Of a stretch of 64,000 bases of DNA, positions 1-10,259 are shown in pieces. Both the position numbers and the translations under genes were made by a program. The number at the start of each line of letters is the position of its first letter. Position 1 is the stretch's first letter. The stretch is taken from contig MOWL01000088.1 of NCBI GenBank assembly GCA_002110485.1, positions 1,240,001 through 1,304,000 of the forward strand. The letters are read 5' to 3'. The notes under the pieces are model-generated. The model searched no databases. It was not told the DNA's origin and saw only the letters and a program-made list of their open reading frames with translations. The stretch comes from Emergomyces orientalis (Eukaryota; Ascomycota; Eurotiomycetes; Onygenales; Ajellomycetaceae).

Positions 1-1842
1 ATCGACATTATTGCTATCATCATCATCGAGAACAGTCATTGGAGATATATTTAATAAGACAGAGCCTTCCGGGATCAGAGTACTGGCTTTCTGACGGATG
101 ACGGCAACGATGTCCGATTGCTCCTCCTTACCAGGGTGAAGATTTTCGTTGCGCAGATTCAACTGGGCAGATGCCTTGTAAGTTTGAAATGAACCTAAAC
201 AGTCCTGGAAATTCCCATGATATCGTGGGCCCAAATGGTAGAAAACCGCTATAATATCGTCCGTAAATGCCTCGTCGAATAAAATGGCAGATGCCAAGGA
301 CCACCGGGACGATGATACCCCTTTCCCAAGCCTAGTTGCTAAGTCCTCGGGAGTACCTAAGAAGGCCTGGACTCGAGGAAGGCGGTGAGGGGTAGAAGTA
401 GCTGGAATCGATGGGTACTCAGGCTTTAACTGCTCTACACATTCTCCGTTGACATATAATGTTGCCCGCGACGATGACATCGGGCGAGGTCTCTTGTGAA
501 CAACGCATATATGGTACCATTGTCCAGGAACAAATACCACTGACTTGAAACGAACACTCGGGCGCGCACCCTTCATTGACGTCTGGAGGATAAAGTTATG
601 GGTATCCTTTTCAATATACGCAAGTATAAAACAGGCTTGGCTAGGGTCAAAAGCACCAAATATCGTGGTGTGCGCATTCGGGTCAAAATTATCAAACCGT
701 GCCCATATGGCAATGGTATACCCAGCAGAATGAGTTGGGGGAAATGGCTTGCCCAACGCTGGCAATTCAACGGAAGAATAGCCATGCCTAGAGAGGTCAA
801 AGTGAATACAGGCAGGATTCTTCGACGACTTGATTGCATCCAACAGGAATCTCGAAACGTCAGTGAGGTCATGAGCCGCTCGATAAAGCTGCGCGGCATC
901 TTCCAAACTATTTATGCCTTCAGAGCATAATGCGCCCGCAAGTTGGCGATACATGTCCCGCTCTTGTTCAGTCCTTTTTGAATCGATCACGATTGGGAGA
1001 AGACTACTCAGTATTCCTGTTGAATGGAGCGCTAGTAAATTGCGTCGAGACTGCTTTGCTAGATGAGCCAAGCACGCTGGAATGGCCAATCGTTGGATGG
1101 GGGAGCCTGAAAGATCTGACGACTGAGCCAGCCAAAGTTTCAAAAAGGGACCCACGAACTCGCCATTCTCGATTGTTTCTGATGGTCCTAGGGTTTTACC
1201 GACGGCTTCTTGTACTATTGAAGAGTTTACACAGTCCCCGTTTTGTTCAACTTTTTTCCTTATCACAGTGAAATAGTCGGAGAACATTTCTTGGCCCAGC
1301 GCCGCAGCCAAGAGCCCGCCATAAAACTGTTCAATGTCAGCAACGTCAGGAGCAGTAGCTCCTTCAGCATTCTGACCCAACTTGTTGCATAACGGTGACA
1401 AGCTACTCTCCAGCAGCGCAATACCACCAGAATCTATCTTTTTTGCAAAATATCTCTTGTTGCCAGGATGGTCCTTCAGGCTTTCGCTAAAGAGGCCATG
1501 TATATCTTTCGTTAGGAGCAAAAGGCTCTTCCTATCCTCCTTCGGCAAGGTAGCGGGATCGTAGATATCTCCTATCAGTCGTAGCAGTCGTATTAAAGTT
1601 TGGAATCCTCCTAGCTGGCGGAAAATGTCTTTTGCACCCCTCGTGTTCTCATCATCGATAAAGGTGTGACGCAACCGGAAGAGACTCTCAGTTGCACCAA
1701 GAATATTATGGACAGACTCAGGCTTCTGATTGCAAACACCCGTCAACGACTCAATGACAGGTCGCAATTCAGCAACCAGGCGCTCCGAGGCTACCGAAGG
1801 CGGGGACGATGGACGCCTGGAGCGAGAGGAAAAGCTACTCAT
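1..1842 (-). CDS. BEACH-domain protein, N-terminal part (open at left edge)
   Basis: A single open exon of 614 codons runs from the ATG at 1842 to the window edge with no stop; the rest of the protein lies outside. The start is followed by a Ser/Arg/Pro-rich stretch (MSSFSSRSRRPSSPP), then helical repeat-like sequence. From about residue 359 there is a concanavalin A/LamG-like segment, with SAGYTIAIWARFD, TIFGAFD and VPGQWYHICVVHK as the recognisable strands. This arrangement is typical of fungal Beige/BEACH proteins (yeast Bph1 relatives), large scaffolds in vesicle trafficking, vacuole sorting and autophagy. The diagnostic BEACH and WD40 domains would be further downstream and are not visible, so the family call rests on the N-terminal architecture. 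It is divergent from the protease gene, with 1.14 kb between the two starts. Confidence 0.8.
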   Translation of the reverse strand, partial: MSSFSSRSRRPSSPPSVASERLVAELRPVIESLTGVCNQKPESVHNILGATESLFRLRHTFIDDENTRGAKDIFRQLGGFQTLIRLLRLIGDIYDPATLPKEDRKSLLLLTKDIHGLFSESLKDHPGNKRYFAKKIDSGGIALLESSLSPLCNKLGQNAEGATAPDVADIEQFYGGLLAAALGQEMFSDYFTVIRKKVEQNGDCVNSSIVQEAVGKTLGPSETIENGEFVGPFLKLWLAQSSDLSGSPIQRLAIPACLAHLAKQSRRNLLALHSTGILSSLLPIVIDSKRTEQERDMYRQLAGALCSEGINSLEDAAQLYRAAHDLTDVSRFLLDAIKSSKNPACIHFDLSRHGYSSVELPALGKPFPPTHSAGYTIAIWARFDNFDPNAHTTIFGAFDPSQACFILAYIEKDTHNFILQTSMKGARPSVRFKSVVFVPGQWYHICVVHKRPRPMSSSRATLYVNGECVEQLKPEYPSIPATSTPHRLPRVQAFLGTPEDLATRLGKGVSSSRWSLASAILFDEAFTDDIIAVFYHLGPRYHGNFQDCLGSFQTYKASAQLNLRNENLHPGKEEQSDIVAVIRQKASTLIPEGSVLLNISPMTVLDDDDSNNVD

Positions 1843-2982
1843 GGTTCCTGCGCGGAACCTATGCTACCTATTGCAAATTACCAGCGAGATTAGACCAGGA
1901 AGATTTAACTAGGCCATCAGGGAAACGTGCGTGCCACACCAATAGGATAGCTACCGGATAATAAACAGTTCAGTGTTCAGGTCATGTATTTGTATTCTAA
2001 GATGGTCGAAACGAGTCCCCTCCACTGTGAGACGACTCGATGCCAACGTGTTTCAAACATTAGATGTTGAATTTTAAAAGGCTAAATAATAGAAGTAGAA
2101 CACAATGAGAAGAGGCGCTCATGAGAAACAGAAAACTGTCCTCTGGTTGCGCGTGAGAAAGTCAGGGATATACTGCGGTCAGCTTTGATTCTTGTATACT
2201 ATTCTATTCCTGGTGTTCATCTGCGGCTCAACAGTCGTATACGAGTTTCGGAACGGAACAACATTTGTTTGACTCTGCCTGCCTTAGATAATCAGCGCTA
2301 GTACCTCACTAGCCACGAATAACGTCACGTGTTTCAGCCACTATCTGCGGACAACGCCGCCGCGATAGGGAAACCTTGGAAGCTCAGCTGACTCAATAAT
2401 GTAATGGATGGAGTGGTCGCCATCAGTAACCGTATTACACCATTTTACGGCGAATACGGGGGAAACTAGCCTTGGAAATGCTTTGTGGGAGAAATCATTT
2501 CTCTCCTGATACTTAATATAACATCAAGGTATAGCCAAACGAACATTCTTCTGTACTATGTCCGCACGTATCGGTACCATAGCTCTCTTCGCCTTGTATT
2601 TTTGCTCTTTCCCCATTGGCGGCAAATCATAGCCGAGATGATGCAGCGTCGCCCGCTGGTACCGTAATTGTTCTGTACCAGGCAGCCCCCGTATCACCCC
2701 GTATCACGCGGGTCCAGCCATTTTGTTACAGGACTGTTACCAGGCCATCGGCAGCTGACTAACACAGCTTTCCCCATACTTGCATCATCCATCCATCACC
2801 CCCAAGCCCCAGCTCAACGTCTCTCATCCTTTGTCAACCTCCTCATCCAACTTCGCATCCATCTCCAACCTTCCTTCACACAGCTTCCTCTCCTCGTCTC
2901 CCATCCGTTGTATCATTCTCCTTTTGCTTCATATTTTGTCTCTACCTCTCACTCACTTCCTGTGGTCTTTCCTTTTATCAGT
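1843..2982. promoter_or_regulatory. Divergent intergenic region between BEACH and subtilisin genes
   Basis: No gene is supported here. The 200 bases before the protease start are strongly C/T-rich (repeated CATCC/CTCTC runs), as is common just upstream of well-expressed filamentous-fungal start codons. Short open frames in this stretch have no family features. Confidence 0.5.
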
Positions 2983-4614
2983 ATGAAAGGCCTTCTCGCC
3001 TTATCGATCTTCCCGCTATTGGCGGCTGCGTCACCGGTTGTGATTGATTCCATCCACAAAGATGCCGCTCCCATCCTTTCGTCGGTGAACTCAAACCATG
3101 TTCAAGACTCATACATCATTGTTTTCAAGAAGCATGTCACCAGTGCTTCAGCAGCCGCCCATCAAAACTGGGTCCAGGACATACATACCACCGCTCTGGC
3201 TAAGAGATCAAAGCTCAACAAACGTAACCAGTTTCCGTTCCAGAATGACGTGTTCTCTGGCCTGAAACATACCTACGATATTGCCGGCTCGCTGTTAGGA
3301 TACTCAGGTTCTTTCGATGAAGAAGTTATCGAGCAGGTTCGCAGACATCCAGATGTAAGTTGACTCTGCCCTCGGTTGCTCGTGTTCTTGGCAGAGCTCG
3401 TGACTCTAACCCCGTGTCGGATTTGCTTAGGTCGATTATATCGAAAAGGACTCTGAAGTTCATACCATGGAAAAGCCTCAAACTGAACATAATGCTCCCT
3501 GGGGCCTGGCCAGAATCTCACACCGGGATAGTCTGAGCTTTGGCACATTCAACAAATATCTGTACGCCGCCGACGGAGGTGAGGGTGTCGACGTCTACGT
3601 CATCGACACAGGCACAAACATCGACCATGTTGATTTCGAGGGCCGGGCATTCTGGGGAAAAACTATCCCAGTCGGTGATGAGGATGTCGATGGCAATGGC
3701 CACGGAACCCACTGCTCCGGAACTGTTGCAGGCAAGAAATTTGGTGTAGCCAAGAAGGCTCATGTCTACGCTGTCAAAGTCCTCAAGTCCAACGGCTCTG
3801 GAACAATGTCCGACGTCGTCAAGGGTGTTGAATGGGCCACTACCCGCCATATGAAGCAAGTGGAAGCTGCTAAGACGGGCAAGGGACGGAAAGGTTTCAA
3901 GGGTAGTGCTGCCAACATGAGTTTGGGTGGTGGCAAGTCCGTTACCTTGGATCTCGCTGTCAATGCCGCTGTCGATGCTGGTATCCACTTCGCTGTGGCT
4001 GCGGGCAATGACAATTCCGATTCTTGCAGCTACTCCCCCGCTGCTGCTGAGAAGGCTGTCACGGTCGGAGCCTCCACTCTTGCTGACGAGCGTGCTTACT
4101 TCTCTAACTACGGACCATGCAATGATATCTTTGCCCCCGGTCTTAACATCCTCTCTACTTGGATTGGCAGCAAACATGCCGTCAACACCATCTCCGGTAC
4201 TTCCATGGCATCTCCTCACATTGCTGGCCTCTTGGCCTACTTCCTTTCTCTCCAGCCCTCTGAAGAGTCCGCCTTTGCTGTCGCTCCCCTTACCCCAGAG
4301 AAACTTAAGGCCAACCTCATCGACATTGGCACCCAGGGTATCTTGACTCAGGTCCCCGCTGATACGGAGAATGTAAGTTGCAATCTGAAAAGTTATTTTT
4401 GTCGCAATCATTTTTCTTATCGCTAATATTTTGATAGGTTCTTGCCTGGAACGGAGGTGGCTCTTCCAACTTCTCCGATATTGTGGCCAAGGGTGGGTAC
4501 AAGTCCATGTCGCTGAAGGACCAGGCCAAAGATACCATCGACAGGTTGGAGAAGGCGGCTGCTGATGAGCTCCACGCCATATACAGCGAGATCAAGAATG
4601 CCTTCGTGGTATAG
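2983..4614 (+). CDS. PRB1: Vacuolar subtilisin-like serine protease (cerevisin/proteinase B type)
   Basis: Three exons, 2983-3354, 3431-4372 and 4438-4614, encode 496 residues; both introns start GTAAGT and end TAG. The frame is open far upstream, but the ATG at 2983 begins a good signal peptide (MKGLLALSIFPLLAAASP). An inhibitor I9-type propeptide follows (DSYIIVFKKHV, about residues 46-56). The peptidase S8 domain shows the full triad: Asp183 in VIDTG, His215 in GNGHGTHCSG and Ser382 in GTSMASPH. Cleavage C-terminal to bulky residues and maturation of other vacuolar hydrolases are known for this family, as is its strong allergenicity in Aspergillus and Penicillium. The C-terminal 58 residues (exon 3) are lysine- and glutamate-rich and helical. 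The 297-codon open frame on the opposite strand is a shadow of this gene. Confidence 0.95.
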
Positions 4615-7600
4615 ACCTAAACCATAATCCATGAAAAGATGATACTATGTCTGCGTAATGTGGTTGGTGCTAAGTTGGGCACGATGGCTGGGAGTAACCT
4701 AACCCGCAAGCGTAAATTGTCATATTTTTTTTTATTGGTCTCTTTCCTCTTCTTTTTCCCCTCTCCCGTCGTTTGCGTGCAGTTACTCTCCTCTTGCTCT
4801 GCCTCGTTTTCTCTATATCTCCTATTGACCATTGGTCGTTCCTACTGCTATGTGGCTACACGTGGTACTCGGATTGTTTGTTTGTTTTTTTGTTTGTTTT
4901 GCGTCATTGTTATCATTATACTGGGACCCGTATTATTTTTCCTGTGTTTATGAAATGGAGGCACAGCATAAAGCAACCTATATACATCTTCTACCGCCGA
5001 TACACTTGGGCGAAATCTAGCCATGAATGAGGATTTTTATTGGTACATTTTTTTCTCCTTTCCTCTTTCGGTTTGGTTCTCCTCTTACCCACTGGATTCC
5101 CATTGTAAGGATCTCAAGCTGTTAAATGCACCTTTGCTAGTGTGAAAATATCTCATCACGGCGCCCATATTTCATCATCGAGGGATACATGGTTTAATAT
5201 ATAGCATGAATACCACCGCCTACCTAGGTAGATATAGATAGCTACAAGGTAATGGACTGCCATTCCGTCACCTAAATATCCCGAAGGTTCAATGCTCAAG
5301 GCTGATATCACCATCTCAAAAATAACTGAAAACCGTAGCTCTGCAGCTCAAGACCAGGTACTCCGTACACGGTTGGGAATTGAGAAATGGCCTGCGCTAG
5401 GTTGAAACACTCCGACATGACATTGGTTGGAAACAGGTACGATGTTTTCAAGGCATTCGTTTGAGTGGACGGCTGTGTTTGCTTGAGGATTTTCTGGCCA
5501 GAAAAGGGAAAACAGTGAGGCAAACTTGCAGCTCAAAAAGTGGATGGATTTCTAGGGTTGGCGGCACTGACTCCGATTGGGCTGGGGATCCCGCCCCTTT
5601 CCACGCATTCTTCGCCCTGAAATTTTTGGCTGCCCCTGATCGCGGTGAAGAAAGTGGGATTTTACACGCATATTACCCAATGAAACAATTTGCACATTAT
5701 TATTATTCCTGATATTCTACTAAGTCTACATAGCTGTGCGGAAACAAGAGTGCCCAAGGCTCGAGTAACTTACTTGGAAAATTATTGTTATAGTGGCCGC
5801 TGCCGCTACGGAAATGATGCAGGCTCTTGAAGCAAGCGCAAGTATCGGTATTAAGCAAATTTTCCTCAACGGGAACCACATCCATCCATCCCTTTCCAGC
5901 TTGGGGGAGACACTGGCATACGTGTGCTAGCTCTGCCTCTATCGATCCTCACCTGCGAACGAACCGGATTCACTTCGAACTCCCAGTAGAGAAATTTTTA
6001 CAGCTCAATCCGGGCACCCAAGAAAAAAAAGTAGATTTTCTCCTAGGTTGCTGGATAACCCTGTGCTTGAGGGCCTACATATTGTTTCCCTGCAATGAAC
6101 TTTTTCAATCACTCATACCCCCCTGAACGGCTGATGAGTATTCAACACTCAGACCCCAGCAACATGCGGTTGTTGAATTTATATCAGCAAGAACTTCCGG
6201 TGTGGGCAGAGTATATTTTCTGCAAACATTTGTGGCAGCATCTGTGCATCGAGCACGTACAGGCCCTTTGCAGCATTTTCTTCCTGTTCCCACTGCAAAA
6301 TGGAAAATGAGATGCTAGTTATTCCTAGCTACCCTCTCTCTAAGCATTCTCTAGGCTCTTCACTTACCGTCGGCATTAGCCAAGTTCTAGTAGAAAAGAA
6401 TTCGCTTTGCCAGACGGCCACAAAGTGATCGCGGGTCTCGGTTCCGTAACATGGAATGGCATATGGCCGTGTGGCCATTCAGTGGATTTAGAGGGAGAAT
6501 AGGCTTGTTTTCCTTAGAACAGTTTCAGGGCCGCAGTTCTGCCCACCGAATTAATTCGCCATGGTAATTGACCAAGCAAGTGAATCGGTGGTCATAATCA
6601 TACATGCGCCCGTTGAGTTTTCCCGTGAGATGGCCGTGAAACCCGGGAGAAAGACATATTATGTGCTAACGTGAAGCATTCATGGCATGGGGAGCGAGAG
6701 CTGAAATTGCTGGAGCTATCGAAGAGGGAGGGACCTGGTTTTATGAAACTGACTGTTTGTCCTAGCATTAATTATGTTTAGCCAAACTCCAGCGAAGTCC
6801 TTTGGTCGAATTTTAAAAAAGAAAGGTCGAGGTCGATGTTCGGTTGTGTTCGGGGTCCGAATATGTTTAAATAACAATATCCCACCAGCCCTGCGGTGAT
6901 GATATATTTTACAGAGGCAGTTGTTTTTTCTTGGGTTGAAGGAGCTGCATTTCCAGCATGTCAAATTTCTACTGCCTTTGCAACCTTCGCCTTCACCTCC
7001 ACCTCTCTATCTTCAGGTGAGGCTTTTAAGCGTATATTTTCTGCCTCTCAATATCAGAGCAATTTGTCAAACGAAGGCGGTGAGTTTGGGTCGTGAAAAG
7101 TGAGTGACAGGGATATTTAGCATGAAGTGATTCTCCAGTTCTCGAATTAATCATCTCGAATTTATATATAACTGGGCTTTTAACTCCATCTCCAAGTAGA
7201 AACTTCAAAAGCTCATCCGCGAAATTTTTCCCTCTAGTGCTTTAAGCCAACATAGATATCGGGGTTTTGACCAAAAATGAGATTACTTTCTCTCCCGCCA
7301 ACCCTCTTCATTGATTGGAACCTTGGACTTTCTTGTCAACTAGTGATGTCGGTGTTTGGCTTTTGTTAAGTCCGACCAACATCATGTTTCGCACAGCGTA
7401 AGCACAACAACAGACGGAGTTTATATGTTTCCGCATACATTGACTCTCGCCGCCAGCACAGCTGACGAATCTTGCTGCCTGGGGCTTCTATGAAGCATAT
7501 ATGAGCTTTTTTCTGAACTGCTTGCATGGGTTATTTTTCCTTTCTGCTTCTGAATCTCACATCTTCCAGCCTTGTTCAAAGGAATGTCTGAAGCTTGTTT

Positions 7601-7723
7601 CGTCTGGCGTGTTTGAACATTAAATTCCGGCGAATCCAATACACATATCGATTTCTTTATTTCTGTTCTCTCTGCCAAATATATAACTAGGTATATACAG
7701 TAGTAAATAAACCACTCGCCATT
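4615..7723. other. 3.1 kb gene-poor intergenic region
   Basis: Both strands carry only short open frames (mostly under 100 codons) without domain features, consistent starts or convincing splice chains. The first 300 bases are T-rich and are probably the protease 3' UTR and terminator. The last 300 bases contain TATATAA-like sequence about 40-45 bases before the next ATG, a plausible core promoter. A non-coding transcript cannot be excluded by eye. Confidence 0.5.
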
Positions 7724-8776
7724 ATGCATCTCATCCTCACAGGGGCTACCGGCCTAGTTGGGTCCGGAGTCCTGAATCAGATGTTACCCCTGATCCCAGG
7801 ACAGATCTCCAAATTGACAATCCTCAGCCGTGGACCAGTACCCATGGCAGAGGGGAAGCCGGAAATAACAATCATTGAGCACAAAAACTTCAATGAATAT
7901 CCTGCATCGCTATTGAAAAGCCTTAAGGGGGCAGAGGGCTGTGTGTGGGCACAGGGTGTGGCACAATCGCTGGTGGACAAGGAGTAAGTATTTATTTGGT
8001 TGCGTTACAACCTTTTGTTCCCCCCCCCTTTTTTTTCTGGTCGCCGGTATCTTGTTACAACATCAGCTTTGTCTGGGCAAACCTTGATTTTATATGAGGT
8101 GAACTGACGGGTTATTTGGCTAGGGAGTACATCAAAATTACCAAGGACTACCCATTAGCGGCAGCCAGGGCATTCGGTACTTTGGCCGATACTTTTAAAT
8201 TCGTTTATATTTCAGGTATGTACATTTCTGGTTCTGATAATATTACGTGATATCTCGGTTGCTAATTGATTCGTGAAAAGGGGAAGGGGTAAGCTTCAAT
8301 CACGCCATTTCGCCATGTATCAAACAAATTTTCGGTCAGGATACATCTCTCAGACCGGGGTGCTAACAATTGAGATGTAGGCCACAGTTAAACCTGGTAT
8401 ATTCACACAGCTATTCGCAGCCGTCAAGGGTGAATGCGAACAATCCTTACTTGACATGTCGAAAGGAAACACATCATTTATGCCCTATTCTCTACGGCCA
8501 GGTTTTGTTGATTCCCACTCTGATGCAGCTGTGCGCCAAGCAACAGCCAACCGCCAACTTCCATTGAGCTATCGGGTCCTCGGACATTTTGGCCCGCTGG
8601 TTAGAACTCTTGTTCCTGGGATTATATCACCGACTCAGGATATCGGAATGGTGGCGACGGCCCTGGCAATGGATGATGGGAAGAGCCTGGAGGGTTCTGG
8701 TTTATCGGAAGGTGGACGCATTCTGAGTAATGAAGCTATTAGAAGGATTGCGAGGGAGAGGATTGCTTCAAGTTGA
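7724..8776 (+). CDS. Atypical short-chain dehydrogenase (NAD(P)-binding Rossmann protein) with a microexon
   Basis: Four exons, 7724-7983, 8124-8215, 8281-8288 and 8381-8776, give 251 residues. The N-terminus has the Rossmann motif TGATGLVGSGV. The chain then runs through conserved segments EYIKITKDYPLAAARAF, FVYISGEGAT and SLRPGFVD, as in fungal nucleoside-diphosphate-sugar-epimerase-like proteins of about 250 residues. The third exon is only 8 bases (GGGAAGGG); it completes the Gly-Glu-Gly of SGEGAT and restores frame. Intron 3 has a perfect TGCTAAC branch site at 8361. All donors are GTAAGY or GTATGT. The substrate is unknown. Confidence is high for the gene and slightly lower for the exact microexon borders. 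Confidence 0.85.
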
Positions 8777-9375
8777 CGATGATTTATTTTTATGATATGG
8801 GTTTGTACAGTACATTTTGAGCCATGCTTCTAGAATTCGTTATGTGTTCGTTTTGTAGTATTATACGCGGATATTCCCCTGGAAATTAAAGGTCATATAT
8901 TTCGAATTTATTAAGAGATTGATTGAATTTGCTCACTTCATTGAAGAACACTTTGTTCACTCTATATAATAATGATTTTGAGTGAAATTGATCGCCAGGC
9001 TGAAGCTTCAGTATCCAATATGAACATTTATATCCAACATACATCACTCTTCTTGAAATTATCGCTAAAAATTCTGCTTCCCACAAAGAATATGAACCAT
9101 GCATTTAATATGATGGGTTCAAAATCCAGAATTAAATATCTTTGTGATATCGACCCCAATTCCAGATCTATGGTTGCCTGCTAAGCTTCCCACATCAGAA
9201 CCTTAACTATTTTTAATTTCATACCAGTCGAAGCTTCATATGGAGCATCAACTTCATCCGGCCGGAATAAAACAAATCAATAAACAAACCCACACCGTCC
9301 CCAATTCTCATGTAATCAATTTTATGTTAAACATACCCATCAAGCAAACTTGCACTTCCTTTTCATACACACACA
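8777..9375. other. Intergenic region with no supported gene
   Basis: AT-rich sequence without recognisable coding content. The last 150 bases become C/A-rich before the next start codon, as expected for a fungal 5' UTR. Confidence 0.5.
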
Positions 9376-10137
9376 ATGCCCCCCATTCCCCAACGTTCCG
9401 ACTTTCCCCATTCCCTAACCCTCAGCATAACCCCTCCACCAACCCCACGATCTGCAAACATTCTCCTCCTACTACACGGACTCGGTGACACCATCGCGCC
9501 ATTCACCTCCTTCGCATCCGCACTCCGCCTGCCCGAGACAACCTGCATCGCCCTGCAAGCCCCCACACCCCTCCCATTCGAGCTCCCTGGCTACCACTGG
9601 GGCGATGACATTCTATTCGACCCGGATGCGCTCGACGTTGACCCGGGTTTCTCGCGCGCGACTAGTAAGATTATCCGGGATCTAATTTTACCAGTACTAG
9701 TGCGAAAGCTTGGGTACCGGGGGAGGGATATTTTGATATTTGGATATGCACAGGGGGCGAGTGTAGGGTTGTGTGTTGGCTTGGAGATTGGTAGGGGCGT
9801 GTTGGTGGATGCGGATGGGAACGGGGAGCGGGAGTTGGGTGGGATTGTGGCTGTTGGAGGGGTTTTGCCGCTTTCGGCAGTTAAGGAGGATGGAAAAGGT
9901 AAGATGGGAACGCCAGTGTTGCTGGTTGGAGGTCAGGGGCCAGGGAGTGTGATTACGGATGCTGGGATAAGTAGGACGAAAGGGAATTTTGAGAATGTGG
10001 AGGTGGTAAGGTGGAAGGGGAGGAGGGGGGATGGGATGCCTAGTAATCGTGAGGAAATGTTTCCTATCATGCGGTTTCTTGCGAGTAGGTTGAGGAGTAC
10101 GAGTGGAGTGCCGGAGGGGAGTGTGGAAATTAGTTAA
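9376..10137 (+). CDS. Alpha/beta-hydrolase-fold protein, acyl-thioesterase/carboxylesterase-like, lacking the nucleophile
   Basis: Intronless, 253 residues. The N-terminal half reads as the phospholipase/carboxylesterase (LYPLA/APT1) family: strand-turn ILLLLHGLGD at about 30, then PLPFELPGYHWGDD. At the nucleophile elbow, where active members have G-x-S-x-G, this protein reads FGYAQGASVG, so alanine stands at the serine position. The C-terminal part is a fungal-specific WKGRRGDGMPSNREEMFPIMRF segment instead of the usual catalytic His loop. It is therefore probably a non-hydrolytic fold member or uses another mechanism. The start follows a pyrimidine/A-rich leader, and no other ATG fits. GC content is high (third positions) in the first half. 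Cytosolic location is inferred from the lack of a signal peptide. Confidence 0.85.
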   Translation: MPPIPQRSDFPHSLTLSITPPPTPRSANILLLLHGLGDTIAPFTSFASALRLPETTCIALQAPTPLPFELPGYHWGDDILFDPDALDVDPGFSRATSKIIRDLILPVLVRKLGYRGRDILIFGYAQGASVGLCVGLEIGRGVLVDADGNGERELGGIVAVGGVLPLSAVKEDGKGKMGTPVLLVGGQGPGSVITDAGISRTKGNFENVEVVRWKGRRGDGMPSNREEMFPIMRFLASRLRSTSGVPEGSVEIS

Positions 10138-10259
10138 GTTAAGACTACGGCTGCTTTCCTCTGGTTGCTTCTGGGATATGGTCATGAGTGGTCCATAAAT
10201 CTCTCTCTATTTTTTTAGTATCTTGCAGGGAAAATACTACAATGGGTTACAAAAGGAAA

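Noticed and set aside
2668..2982. In-frame N-terminal extension of the subtilisin from 2668
   Set aside because: Open by chance in a C/T-rich leader; the signal peptide begins at the ATG at 2983.
3518..4411. 297-codon open frame antisense to the subtilisin gene
   Set aside because: It exactly shadows the conserved protease exon 2 and lacks any domain; codon bias of the sense gene explains it.
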